Below, one piece after another: positions 37,119-49,130 of a stretch of DNA of 64,000 bases. The translations under genes were made by a program, and so were the position numbers. The stretch covers positions 496,001-560,000 of the forward strand of contig NW_026516670.1 of NCBI RefSeq assembly GCF_025766255.1, written 5' to 3'. The notes under the pieces are model-generated. The model made no database searches. It had not been told where the DNA came from and worked only from the letters and a program-made list of their open reading frames with translations. Within the stretch, counting starts at the first letter, position 1; every line of letters begins with the position of its first letter. Source of the stretch: Zychaea mexicana. Its lineage: Eukaryota; Mucoromycota; Mucoromycetes; Mucorales; Lichtheimiaceae.

Positions 37119-39380
37119 TTAAGCGGTTGTTGCTTCTGTCGCTGGGATATTTCGTTGAAAGAGTGGGGATATTTGATCCGGCGTACCAAACGTAATGTGA
37201 CCACGTCTTGTACTTTGCTGGTGGCGATGAAGATCTGTTGAGGAGGACGAGTAGGTCAATTCACCAAACTTGACATCCGTCTGTTTCGCTCGCTCGAAAA
37301 TAGCACTTGCACTGGCGTGGGACATGCCTTTAAAGCGGCGTCGTAAAGCAGCAGTAAACCCGGCCACCAAAAGCAACACTTGTGAATTACCACGCGACAC
37401 GCCACCCGTACGACGCAGCGCAAAGATCCACACCGAAACCCACCAAACCATGGGGACTAGTAAAGAGAGCGATAAAGTATAGTACGCCGCTGGATCGACG
37501 TGGTATTGAGTCGGTAGATTGTAGCATGCCTCGCCACCCACAGTACCGAGACGCTCTGGTCGACCAAATACGATTATCAAGTCCATTCTGGAAGCAAGAT
37601 GTTTGAGGAAATTCTCAATGGTGTTTATATCACTGTTTACAAAGTACCATTCGCTGCTGACATGGTCGTTAAATTCGTCTTGGTCTTGATCGATTATAGC
37701 TCTCAGTTCAGCGACTTGCAGGGCGTAAGCATTCAACATGAGACGATCTTGTTCGGTTATGCTACTGTCGTCGCTCCAATGGGCTTCATCAGATAATAAT
37801 GCATAGTCCATCTCGATTGGTGTAGTTTCTACGGCTTCACGCTTTCCATCTCTTTCAAGAAATACCAGGCTTGTCCGATTGATATAGGGCACAAATGTGC
37901 ATTCGTGGACCTTCACTTCCTCTAGCGTGAGCCCCTGTACAGGTGTTGCAGTTCCATTGTAAGATAAAACCACCATTGATTGTTCGCCCGCGAACATTGT
38001 TCCGGGAGGCGGTTCTTGTGTATCATTGCTTATCGGTAGTGCTCCAGGATCATTTATTGCTGTATAGTTGTCAATATCAAACGCTGTTCGATACTGCATG
38101 TTTCCACCATAAAAAAAGTGTGGCGCATTCGGCCACGTTTCGTAACTGGTGCCGTCCGTATAATTATAAAATTCGCGCACTGTCATGACGGACCGATCCA
38201 GCTCACTGATGATCAATGTCTCGTTGAATGAACCAGGCTTGCATTCGACTTTGTTGTAGACCATAGCAACGGGATTCATCGTGCAGTTCACCGCCGAAAA
38301 GGGACAGTAGTCACCGATAGGTACGCTATAGCTGTTTCCTGCGCCGTCCAGAGCAAATTCAAGCAAATAATCGGCAATTGTGCCTTTTAGGCTGCGGATA
38401 TCTTTACCTTCTGCTCTCCACGATGCCATGGTTATGGCTTCGAGGTTGGTAAAATGCCCGAGAGCGTCCATGGGCTCGCAGTGGGTTGTTGGATAGGCTG
38501 TCAAAATTTGCTGTGAGCTGGGACCCATGGCAATAAGTCCTAGCTGTAGAAGAATGGCGGGAAACAGGATGAAGTCAGGCCTGATTCCCGAAAACACACT
38601 AGTCATACCTACATTTAGTATTTACGTTATTAAAAAATGTACATCTTTGAGTATCACCAGTATAGACAAGGGAAAAAAAGTTGTATATATACAAGCAAAT
38701 TTTTCTTAGTTTTTCACGACTCTTACCACCAATGCCTCGAGTGATAGCGTCGTATACGTCTAGAAGACTTAGTTGAGAGCCTCGCTCCAACTGGATCCAT
38801 TTGAACTCTGAAACGGCGCTATGATGCGAATATAGTACACAAATGCAAGTATTAGCTATCATCACAAAAAAAAATAGCTCTCTATTATTATGAGCGGTGA
38901 CGAAAACCACTTACTATCCAATACCACCAGCGAGACACATTTTGAGTAGTGTCATTATCAATGCAACCAAAGCTGGAAGGGGTATCCCTGCCATTCTGTA
39001 GTCCAACGGTTTGCCTTCGGCCGACTGATATATGTATATCAGAACGCCCACCAAAACGGCCGTGAATATTACATTAAGAATAGGAAGGATCGCTATATGT
39101 TTAAGATCCTGACGATCTTGTTGGCTCTAATATACAACAGGGTAAGTAAAGTATAGCAAACACATGAGCATTTGTTTTCGAGACGGCTCGTGTAAGCGTA
39201 TATCTGATACACTTGTTATATTGAACGTTGAGTGGGCGAGGAAATTACCAGTTGTTGTTGACGGAATGAAGGGGAGCCAGAGATCATCGTGTCACTGCTG
39301 TTGCTCCTTTCGTATTTCGGGGGAGGGGACATTAATGGTATATCGCCGCTATCTTCCGGCAGGTTCTTATTCATGTTCAT
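37119..39380 (-). CDS. fungal multipass membrane glycoprotein, paralogue 2
   Basis: Exons 39380-39249, 39126-38915, 38818-38727 and 38608-37119 join in phase to 641 residues. It is a tandem paralogue of the gene at 33963-36249, with the same four-exon plan and identical lengths for exons 2 and 3. Shared marks are PPPKYER, MGPSSQQILTAYPT, FLYGGNMQYRT-like sequence, TPIEMDYALLS and the tail with HITFGTPDQI. The final exon starts later, so the hydrophobic stretch present in paralogue 1 (LSVLTVANALLGIIRVLMG) is missing and one membrane segment may be lost. It also lacks the polyglycine loop. Several N-glycosylation sequons remain. Function unknown; likely at the cell surface or in the secretory pathway. 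Confidence 0.85.
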
Positions 39381-40142
39381 GGTTGCTGATGTTGGCTAAG
39401 AGGGTGAAAATATTGAATGACAAGAAAGAAGGGATGAATAGAAGGAATGTGAGTGGCATATAGCGAAGAGAAAGTGAAAGAGAGGGAGGAAAGCAATGAA
39501 TAAAAAAAACGGAATCGCGAAACTGAACTATGATCTGTATTGCACCACCCGCAAAAGGTAACTTGCAGACAGGTGAGCCACATCTTATGTATTGTGTTAC
39601 ACATGTCATATTCCACCTTTACTATTTAGCATTAAGGCAACAATTTAACTTGATGTATGTGATAGGTGTATACTGCAATCTTCATTATCATTAATGTCGT
39701 TGCTCGCCGACTAAACCTACTGAAACTGCAGCTCTATAATGCTCCTTTACATAAGCTTTAGGTTTGCAGAAAATGGTATGATTACATTAGACAATGGTAT
39801 CAGTGATTATATCCAGCTCACTATGTAGTCGAGAATAAGTACTTCACATTTAAATAGCTAGATAAGATGTGATTAATTGACTACATCAATAAATAGGAGC
39901 GACATGTCGCAGCAATAATCCATTGCTGCCTGCTTTCTTATCTTCAAACAAGGTTTCTATGATATTTACATCGACAGATACGCCATGCGAATAAAATAAA
40001 TGGGTCGTGGATCGATGTACTTTTTACGGATTTTGGTGGTCAGAGCAAAGCCATCGGCGGAATTTCAAAACCCAAAGTTGAACGGTTTTATTGTCGTTCC
40101 TCGTCGCTAAACCAGGACTCCTTCCCTTTTGATTTTTCAGCC
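39381..40142. other. intergenic; upstream regions of paralogue 2 and RPL10A
   Basis: Divergent promoter region between paralogue 2 (minus) and the ribosomal protein gene (plus). T-rich and C/T-rich words occur close to the RPL10A start. No other genes seen. Confidence 0.5.
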
Positions 40143-41089
40143 ATGAGGTAACGCATCCATAAAATCCTCAATACGAAGATGTATAGATATGGTGGATGAA
40201 TGGATGCATCCGTCCAACAATCCATTCATCCATCCATCTATCTATCGATCCATCGAACATCTGCAAAGACATCAACATCGTTTGCTTAGCACTAACATTC
40301 ATGTTACTTTTCAAAACTTTACAGCAAAGTCAGTGGTTCCGCCGTCAGAGAGACTGTCAACCAGATCATTGCTGCCTCGCAAGAGAAGCAACGTAACTTC
40401 ACTGAGACCATCGAGCTCCAGATTGGTCTCAAGAACTACGATCCCCAGCGTGACAAGCGTTTCTCGGGTACCATCAAGTATTTGTCGTTCTCATGTTAAA
40501 AATGTCAAATGAGCGCGACCTGCGCTCAGAAAAGGAGGGACATGTGCACAACAGTAAAAAATACAGAAAATGCTGACCCCAACCTTTTAACAATAGGCTT
40601 CCCAACATTCCCCGTCCCAACCTTTCGGTCTGTGTTTTGGGTGATGCTTTCCATTGTGACCAGGCCAAGGCTGCTGGTATGGAATTCCAGTCGGTTGAGG
40701 ATTTGAAGAAGCTCAACAAGAACAAGAAGCTGATCAAGAAGTTGGCCAAGAAGTACGATGCTTTCCTTGCCTCCGAGGCTTTGATCAAGCAGATCCCCCG
40801 TCTCTTGGGTCCCGGTCTTCACAAGGTCGGCAAGTTCCCCACTGCCGTCTCGCACAACGACCCCTTGTCTGCCAAGGCTGACGAGATCCGTGCCACCATC
40901 AAGTTCCAGTTGAAGAAGGTTCTCTGCTTGGGTGTCGCCGTTGGTCACGTCAAGATGACCGAAGACCAGTTGGTTGCTAACATCATGTTGGCCATCAACT
41001 TCTTGGTCTCCTTGTTGAAGAAGAACTGGCAGAACGTCAAGTCTCTTTACTTGAAGTCCTCCATGGGCAAGCCCTACCGCTTGTTCTAA
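40143..41089 (+). CDS. RPL10A: 60S ribosomal protein L10a (uL1)
   Basis: Exons 40143-40147, 40325-40477 and 40597-41089 join to 216 residues, typical for eukaryotic uL1. The first exon is only 5 nt (ATGAG), a common layout in fungal ribosomal protein genes. Recognisable segments are [34 protein letters not shown], the lysine-rich [36 protein letters not shown] and the C-terminal [13 protein letters not shown]. The protein forms the L1 stalk of the large subunit, which helps deacylated tRNA leave the E site. Codon use is strongly biased to C/G-ending codons, as expected for high expression. Confidence 0.97.
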
Positions 41090-42067
41090 GCTTCTATTTC
41101 TCGCGTGTTCTTAAAACTCTGACGGTTTTCAACTTTACCAACTTTGCGGACCTGGGTGCCGCATTGATTTGGGAGCTCGGGAAAAAAACTTTTTAAGCAA
41201 AAATAAAATAAAATGGGAATCATCTTCTCTTTTAGTAAAAAAAAATACTGGTAGCTTTGCAAGTTGGATATAAGCGTAAAGGGAAAGATACGACATGAGT
41301 GTAGGATTATGTAATGCTGTATGAACAATAGGGGTTGGTTGGCAATATCTCCGGCTAAACGAAAGAGTGCTTTGGCTTGCAGCACTGGCATGGGGGTGTG
41401 GATAGCAGATTAGGTAGGTTCCCTTTTATGATCCAGGCTAGTGCACCCACACGGCGAAAACAGCGCACCTGCATCAGCCAGGCGGCGATGCTGTCAGATG
41501 ACGGAGGGGGATGGGTACAACGTGGCACATGTTTCCAGCTAATAAGGGGAAATCAAGACGAATTCCTTTGACATAGCATTGTAGCATTGTAGCATATGGT
41601 GCTACTAGCAGCGTACTCACGGACTATATATGTACAGGGTATGTCGCGTATATATAAACAGAGTCCTTGTTTTTTCGCTGAAAAACTTGGCGGAGGTTTT
41701 TTTTTCCTGTAGTCGGTGCTGCCAAGTCTTTCCAACACACACCCATACAGCGACAGGGCAATTGAGCTGATTTCTCCAAAAGAGGACAATTCTTGGGGTG
41801 GTCTGTACTACGCTTTTTATTTGCACTCAGTCAGTGGGCTAGAAAAGTCTAATTTTTTTTTTTTTTTTTATCTTCACTCACCCACCTCCAGAGCCATAGT
41901 TTGTTTGTGGTTTCCTCTTACTTCTGCTCTCTCTTGCTGGTTTCTTTTCTTATTTCCTCCCTTTCGTTTCCACTACGCACACTTACACACCTGGTGCTCA
42001 CTCCCAGACACCGTCATCAGCACACGCACGCACACACAACACATACTCGCATACTTCTGTGAGGGCC
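41090..42067. other. intergenic; 3' flank of RPL10A and 5' region of the kinase gene
   Basis: Contains an AAAATAAAATAAAA-type run near 41200 that may be a polyadenylation region. T-rich tracts and CACACACA runs (41975-42040) lie before the kinase start. No other gene seen. Confidence 0.5.
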
Positions 42068-43851
42068 ATGGGGATTTTTCGTGCGGTTTTACATCCCAAG
42101 GAGCAGCAGCAGCACAAGGAAAAGGTGCTGCAAAAGCAACAGCAACAACAGCAACAACAGCAACAGCGTAACAACATCAAGGATGATGGACCACCCACGC
42201 CCCCATCCGAACCCACATCGCCCATACTGGACAAAAGACCCGAACGGCCTTCTTTTCGCAACGTAACGTCACTTCCACCAGACTTGGTTTCCAGAACACC
42301 CTCGACGAGCTCCAGCCACTCCGTTCATACGATATCAGCACGCACGCAACATACCCAGAACCTATCACGGTTTGTCCAGCATCCAGATGGCACCCACGCG
42401 CACTGCATCAAATGCATGCCAGCCAACAAGCTGTCATCGTCACTCCACCATCTGGCTGCAGGTCTCTTGCCTGCGGCAGCAAAAGGATTCAAGATACCCG
42501 CACTCGGCAGTGGTGGCCACCACGAGAAGAAGACCAAGGAGGCAGTGCAAAAGGAGCGGGCTGCAGTGAATGCAGAGCTGAAACGCGCAGGAAACAATGA
42601 CGTTTGTTTATCAGACAAGTGGGGTACATGTCAAGAAGTGATCGGAAAAGGAGCCTTTGGTGTCGTCCGAATAGTACACAAGGCTGATCCCTCGGGTCAC
42701 GAATACGCTGTCAAGGTAAAGAAATTCTTTCGTTTCTTTTCCTTTCCATATACGGACTCTACGATTTGGATCTTTTGCTTCGTGGGTCGCGTAAAGACGG
42801 GGCTCTTCAAAGAGTGAAAACCACGTGCGGTTGCTGTGATGGAGTTGTGGCAGCGTAGACAACCCCCCCTTTTGCTGGACATTCTTTTACCCGTTACTAA
42901 AGAAACGGTTAATACCGCATCTGCACACAGGAATTTCGCAAAAAAGGCCTCGAGAGCACCAAGCAATATGTCAAACGGCTGACGTCAGAATTCTGCATTT
43001 CGTCTATCCTGCATCACCCCAATGTCATTGAAACCCTGGACTTGCTGCCGTTGACTGAAACCTCGGCGGTCTACTGCCAAGTGATGGAATACTGCGACGG
43101 CGGCGACCTGTTCAACCTCATCTACGACTTTGCCTCGTCCGGACTCCAAGTGCCCGAGGCCAACTGTTTCTTCAAGCAGCTCATGCGGGGCGTGAGCTAC
43201 GTGCACCGGATGGGCATTGCTCACAGGGACTTGAAGCCGGAAAATTTACTGCTGACATCGAATGGCTGCCTCAAGATTTCCGACTTTGGCGGCGCCGACT
43301 GCTTCCGTCCTACACCCCAGTGCAAAGCCATGTACAGTCGCGGCGTCTGTGGATCTGAGCCCTACATTGCCCCAGAAATGTTTGTCCAGTCTGAATACGA
43401 TCCTCAGCTCACGGACGTCTGGAGCTGTGCTGTCATTTACATGGCCATGCGCACCGGTAACCACATGTGGCAGGTCGCGAAAAAGGGTGATGACGATAAC
43501 TACGACCGATATCTCAAGTTCCGTCGCTTTGTCGAGGAAGAACGCGAGAATGCAAAACGGGAACGCTTGGCTCAAAAGAATCTGCAGACACAACATGAAC
43601 GCGAATTGTCTATTCATAGGGGTCGGGAGTCTGTGCGAAAGCGCGCCAAGGAATGCGGCATCGATATCTTTGAGGGCATGGAGCTCGGTGCAAAGCGCCT
43701 CGTCTATCGGATGTTGGATCCTAACCCAAACAAGCGGATCGGTACCAGCCAGATCATGGAGAGCGAATGGTTCAAAAATATCTACTGTTGCCAGCCATCT
43801 TCGGCCTGTTCTTCGCTATCGTCGGCATCTTCTTCTTCGTCGTCGTCATGA
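42068..43851 (+). CDS. SAT4/HAL4-like (NPR/HAL family) serine/threonine kinase
   Basis: Two exons (42068-42715, 42931-43851) give 522 residues. The ATG at 42068 has a strong GGGCCATGG context. The N-terminus is low in complexity, with a polyglutamine run, Pro-rich stretches and HPDGTHAHCIKCMP. The kinase domain starts at about residue 190: glycine loop IGKGAFGVV, AVK lysine (the intron falls directly after it), then HRDLKPENLL and SDFGGADCF, a GSEPYIAPEM activation-segment end and a C-lobe ending in MLDPNPNKRIG. The phrase SEFCISSILHHPNVIETLDL is typical of the fungal SAT4/HAL4/HAL5 group, which stabilise nutrient and potassium transporters at the plasma membrane in yeast. A Ser-rich tail closes the protein. 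It converges on the CK2-beta gene. Confidence 0.9.
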
Positions 43852-44143
43852 CCTAACACGATCAATTCTTCCACTCGACACTCCTGAAAAGCAATCAATC
43901 ACGCCACTTTCTTCTCTTTCGATCATATGCTTTCTCTCTAATCAGCAACCATCAATATGTCCAAGAACACTAACCAACCGACACCAACCACTATAACCCC
44001 TCCCTCCCTTTTATTGACCCTCCTTCCTTCTCCAAAATACACTACACGCATTCATATATACACATGTGAACTCGACTGTACATAATACGAATATATGCAT
44101 TCATCTCTTCCGTAAACTATTGATCGTGCTATACAAATGGTGT
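43852..44143. terminator. shared convergent 3' region
   Basis: 292 bp separate the stop codons of two convergent genes, with ATATATACACATG and TATATGCATTC words. Polyadenylation signals for both transcripts probably lie here, but I cannot assign them exactly. Confidence 0.4.
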
Positions 44144-45133
44144 TTATGAGTGTGATTGAGGAGGAGCAGCTGGCATGCGGAGCCATTGCATGCGAGGACC
44201 ACTGACAGATTGCTCACTGACGCGAAACCCGAATATCCGACCCACATATGTCTTTGACTGCTTCATTTTGATTTCTTCTGAAAACGTCTCGACAAGCAAA
44301 TGCGGAAATGTTGTGCCAAAATGAGCTCCTGTTTGTCAGATCATACTTTGGTTAGCAAATTGAATTTTTTTTGCGGGGTGCATGCATGGATGCATTTTCT
44401 TCTTTTCGTTATCTTAAAATAGTGTCACTTACCATCCACATTCGCATACTTGCCATTGCACATATAAATATCCTTGCAATTTGGACAATACAACCGGACA
44501 GGCCCTACATTGGGTTGGTCGCCTTGACCCACCGGTAGCATTGGCATCTTCTCACAAAAATACCGTGGACATGCCCCAAAGTGTCCTGAATTATATTTGT
44601 ACAGCTTTTTTTTTGATATGTATAGTGTGTGTGGACGGATGAAGTGCGTGGTATGGTTTTTTTTTCAGTGAGCTTGTTGTCTCTCCCTTTCTTTCTCCAC
44701 CACCCAATCCATTTCTAATTAGTCGCGCACCATTTGAGAAAGTCCGGCCTTGGTATTGATATAACGCTGATGAATCAACCCATAGAGCAACTCTGCATGC
44801 GGCTGCACTATGCTGACGTCGGGTATCGTGGAGCTCATTTCGTCTTCTTCGCGTTCCATGTCGAGAATTAGTTCTAGAGCCTCCTTGTATAAGGGCACTT
44901 GCTGCACTAGTCCAGTCAAATTGAAGCCGTCTTCAATAAAATCGTCGTCGACTTGACAGTAGTATTCATGACTAGCAAGCGAACAAAACCACTTGATCCA
45001 CTATTAACAGATATATTTAAGTAAGGCGTCAAATTGCGTGTGTGTGCGATATTTTTCAGTCATAAAATAGTACCGATTGCGGTTGACTACTGGTTGTACT
45101 AGAAGAGTCGTGCATTTCCTCGTCGTCGTCCAT
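44144..45133 (-). CDS. CKB1: casein kinase 2 regulatory (beta) subunit
   Basis: Exons 45133-45074, 45000-44731, 44604-44433 and 44328-44144 join in phase to 228 residues. Family marks are WIKWFCSLASHEYYCQVDDD, the FIEDGFNLTGL segment (as in IQDKFNLTGL), an acidic loop, and the zinc-binding CPRYFC and CPNC cysteine pairs, followed by the conserved GAHFGTTFPHLL segment. The beta subunit dimerises through the zinc finger and assembles with two catalytic subunits, modulating substrate choice. The C-terminal tail after VSEQS is short. It starts MDDDEEMHDSSSTT, an acidic stretch like the autophosphorylation site region of the family. Convergent with the kinase gene. Confidence 0.93.
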
Positions 45134-47948
45134 GCTTTTATCTTTGAGATTGTCCAAGAATATGTACGTGTGTGTCGAGAGGCGACGCACGCATGACAGT
45201 GACTGTTATGGTAATTCGCGGACCAACATTAGTCCTTCCAGTGACACGTGCACTGTGATGGGCCCGGTCGTGTATGTGTTGATCCGAGCTGCTTCCGATC
45301 CGTTAATATTACGCCATCAATCTCCTATTTTGTGATTGCGATAACCCAGTGAGCCCAGGTGTATGGTTTACTGTAAGGCAAGTCACCATAACAGCGTAAT
45401 ATCAATACTAGTATCGCCAAGGAACCCATTTGAGTAACGCTTGTCCTGTAAAGACTATATATACAAAAGAACAGGTAGTTTTATTACTTTTCGCTTGCTG
45501 AATCGTTTACGTCAACTACGTATCTTAGTTATAAGATGTGTGGCGCTTCATGCGGTAGCTCCCCACCATACAAAAAGAAAAAAGCCAATGATTTATCGAT
45601 TGGAGGATCCCATATTCATAATAAAGCAAGTTAAAAGCTTGTATTATTGACTGGGACTACATACTTATGATAACAAGCAGTTGGATATTATAAAAAAGTT
45701 CATCAAGTGTAATCTTCAGGCATACATCTTGAAAATGTACGTGTACATTTTCATTGATTTAATCAAGGAATATATATCTTCTATAAGTGTCAAAGTCAGG
45801 TGTAGCTCTACTGAAAGGAACGAAGTCCTTGCTTTAAATTGACGGAATTCTTCTAGATGGTAATCAAGCGAGTGTCATACTAATATGAAACGGAGCGTCA
45901 TTAATGTGGATTATCATCATCACTGTTTCACGAGCTCGCGGCAGACTTGACACTCACGGACGACAGTTGCTGCGACCAGCTTTGAGGATTTCTTTTTACT
46001 TTTTTGGTATCAATGTTTACATAATTTCTACATAGGTAGCTGATCTTATTAGCTGAGTATCGAGTTTGGTATCAGTTGAATCCAGATAAATTAATGGACA
46101 ATAAATATAAAGTGCAACCAATGTGGACATACCTTCTTGGCTATTACTACAGTGCTAAACTTTTATATGATAAACCGCCAAAACAGTCCATTTACATACT
46201 ACATACTGCTACACATTACCCTGATTCCGTAGCAGAACAAAATTGGGCTAGAATCACTTTGATCATAATGGCATGGACATCCCACACCTTCAAATATGGA
46301 ACCGGCTAGTTCTGCCAGTTTGTTCACGTGCTGGAGAATCCGGTATTCGATGTGAAATTTGTTTTGATCAAAAATTATGTCGCACAGATCCATTTTACTA
46401 CTAAAGTTTACTTGCAGCGCAAACAATTAACAGCGTGGCACTTTTTCATACATACAGGTATAATCAGTTGCTCTGAATACTGTAAACGAGCGTTGCCACG
46501 CACTGAAATGGCCAGCAGCCTATTGACCTGATGAACTCCCTGTGATATTATTGTTTTTACTGTTCACTGTAATCCCTAGCTTAAACAAAAAGGCATTAAC
46601 AATTATTCTTTAGCCCCATTTTCTGAGACAATATCTCCCTTTCTGCAGGCAGCGAAGAAGAATTATTGATGCTTTTACTATATTTGCGTATTTCTTTCGT
46701 GCCATAATATTGTACAGTCTTTTGTTCCAAGAAAGCGACAAGCATTGGGGGAGTGGGAGGTCGGTTCTTCCGTCTGAGTGTAGATTAACATTGGATGGCC
46801 ATGGTCGTAGTAATACTTATGTTGATATGCAAATAAAATACGATCTGCAACCTGAATTTGATCACAACGTAAAGAGTGGGCTGACTGGAACCAAACGACG
46901 CTATCAAATAATCACTGTCGTCGGCTTTTATTGGAGAAAGGCAGAATTGCTTGTTCGACATGATTTCTGCGTACTATGTGCGTGAGTCGATAGCTGTAAA
47001 TTATTTATGCAGGGCATTGACCAACGGTGGCGTTGTATACATCCTGGTAAATATATGCTGTATGTATCCCTAGTATGTCGTTGATTTCTCCTGAGCATTA
47101 TGTTATGATAGACATGATCATCTGCTACACGGTCTTTGTTGTAGCCTTATTCTCAGATAAGTATTGAATACGATAGAACCGGCGAGATAAAGCAAGTGGA
47201 TATAATGGGCAACAACCGGACTTTGTCTTCTTTCACTACTACCACACCACCTTGCTCACTTTGATTCTCCAGCAACACTTCTAATATCTTTACATTGCGC
47301 ATATTTCTTTTTATAGCCGAAAAACATGGATGGTACATCATTGGCGCAATTACCCGCAGAAGCAAAATGTTCCTCTATTCGTTCGAAGGCAGCGGAAAAG
47401 AACATGAATGTGGCTATCATCGAAAACATTATCATAGATCCAACAGCTCATGGCTAGCAATGCAACCCTATGTGTGGCAGTATTATATGCGAGCCTGGCC
47501 TTGGTAGCTAGTATAGTGTTTCAATGCGGATTTCAAATTTAGATTGGCTGTACAATATTAAAATGTAGGTATATGTCGTTGAGAGACAGGGAGAAAGCCA
47601 ATACATAGACGTCACTATCAATGACGCTAAAAGCACACCCGCTTTCCTCTATGATGGCCATCTTGATGTTCCTGGTGTGTGCACATGCATAAGAGACCTT
47701 ACGGACTGCGTGTAACCCAGTCGAGCATTGATGTTCTGGTGCGAGCTGCTCTGTGCCATTCAAACAAGAAAAGAGAGACTTGATTTCTATTGCTTCCCAA
47801 TCAAAACCACATTCTTCCGTCTCTTCTCCTCGTCCACATAAGGCACTTCTTTTCTCACTCCCACTTCTCCTTTGAGGAACGAACGTCACCAGCAAAGGTG
47901 ACGACAAGCACTAGCAGACGCGTGACGACGGTGACATGTAAATAAGCA
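45134..47948. other. gene-poor stretch, unexplained ORFs only
   Basis: No recognisable gene in 2.8 kb. Open frames at 46076-46309 (containing KLMDNKYKVQPMWTYLLGYY), 46328-46531 and 46710-46985 lie on the plus strand in different frames. They could be pieces of one decayed gene, but I cannot assign them. The rest shows no terminal repeats or RNA gene. Confidence 0.4.
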
Positions 47949-48224
47949 ATGTACCAACAACACCACCAGAACAATGGCTGTAGCGTCAACAGCAGCAGCC
48001 GCAACAGCGACAAGAATGAAGAGTTCTTCTTGGACGGTCATCCTAGAGACAATGCAGATGCACCGCCAGAGTACAAAAACCCATGGACATACGGCGAGAG
48101 TCTGCTAATCTCCTGGATGTCACACGCGCCTGTACTTTCAAACGCGCGTAAGAGCACAAAGTGTAGTGGGGCTTCTGTAAGCATTGTACCGATTGCCACT
48201 TGGAATCACGGATCGCCGGTATAG
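47949..48224 (+). CDS. hypothetical ORF, 91 residues
   Basis: It opens with an Asn/Ser/Gln-rich stretch, then PPEYKNPWTYGESLLISWM, which reads like a folded or membrane-proximal segment. It ends without a clear motif; the downstream part may be intronic. The family was not recognised. It could be the first exon of a larger gene or a relic. Confidence 0.2.
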   Translation: MYQQHHQNNGCSVNSSSRNSDKNEEFFLDGHPRDNADAPPEYKNPWTYGESLLISWMSHAPVLSNARKSTKCSGASVSIVPIATWNHGSPV

Positions 48225-48600
48225 CTTCCCAACAGACGATGCCCCCGTCATGCGCCATTATCGATAGTCTAGGCCTTGTGTAACCTCAGTGTCGAGTAGA
48301 AGAAAAGCGCGTCATTATACTTTAACAAGTGGAGACACTTCGTGAGAGCCATGTAGAAAGACAAGACTAGTGTGTACGTGTAGCCTGAAGTGAGCACATT
48401 GTAAAGGGGAATGTCAGTGAGGTTGCATTCCGAGTGCCTCGGGAGATGACAGACCCATAGTTCGGCGTGTCCAACACTGCTTGTCGGTGTAACATGGCAT
48501 CACCTGGGCTGGCAAGTGACGCTGTCAATTAAATTTCTTTTTTTCCTTTTTTGGATCAGCTGTCCAAGCGAACAGATAAGATATAAAAGCACTGCATGGA

Positions 48601-49129
48601 AATGATTTCTGCTACTTTGCTCCTCTCTCTTCCTCTCTCTCTCTTTTCTTTGAATCATGAAATCATGAAAATTGTGACCAAGATTTCGAATGCAAAAAAG
48701 TACCCGTGCACAGTGTCGACGAGTATAACGATGAATCGGGATGGCCGCGTCCAAAAGTTTGTCGTCTCAGCCAGGACTACCCGTAGCAGTAGAAGCAGTG
48801 GCAGTAGCAGCAGTGGTAGCAGTGGCAGCAGTGACAGTAGCAGCAGCAGCAGTGGTAGCGGCAGTAGCAGCAGTGGTAGCAGTGGCAGCAGTGACAGTAG
48901 CATCATTGGCAGCAGCAGTGGTAGCGGCAGTAGCAGCAGTGACAGTAGCAGCAGCAGCAGTGGCAGTAGCACCAGTGGTAGCAGTGGCATTGGCAGTAGC
49001 AGTGGTAGCGGCAGTAGCAGCAGTGGCAGTAGCAGCAGCAGCAGCAGTGGCAGCAGTAGCAGCAGCGGTATCAGTGGCATCAGCAGTGGCAGTAACAGCG
49101 GTAGCAGTGGTAGCAGCAGCGGTATGTAG
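48601..49129 (+). CDS. ORF with long Ser/Gly repeat
   Basis: An open frame of about 176 residues. It begins with a short hydrophobic stretch (LLLSLPLSLFSL) and a normal-looking segment, followed from about 48780 by a Ser/Gly run encoded by AGC/AGT/GGT/GGC triplets. The repeat is also open in other frames and on the other strand (Ala/Val-rich and Leu-rich), so frame openness is no proof of coding. A TATA-like AAGATATAAAAG lies about 20 bp upstream. It may be a secreted or wall-linked Ser-rich protein, or just a microsatellite. Confidence 0.3.
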
Positions 49130-49130
49130 T
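48780..49130. repeat. about 350-bp AGC/AGT/GGT trinucleotide repeat
   Basis: An imperfect array of AGC, AGT, GGC and GGT triplets with higher-order blocks, such as AGCAGTGGTAGCGGCAGTAG recurring several times. Strong codon-length periodicity is obvious by eye. Confidence 0.85.

Noticed and set aside
48655..49080. Leu-rich ORF on the minus strand
   Set aside because: It is a by-product of the triplet repeat, which is open in several frames.
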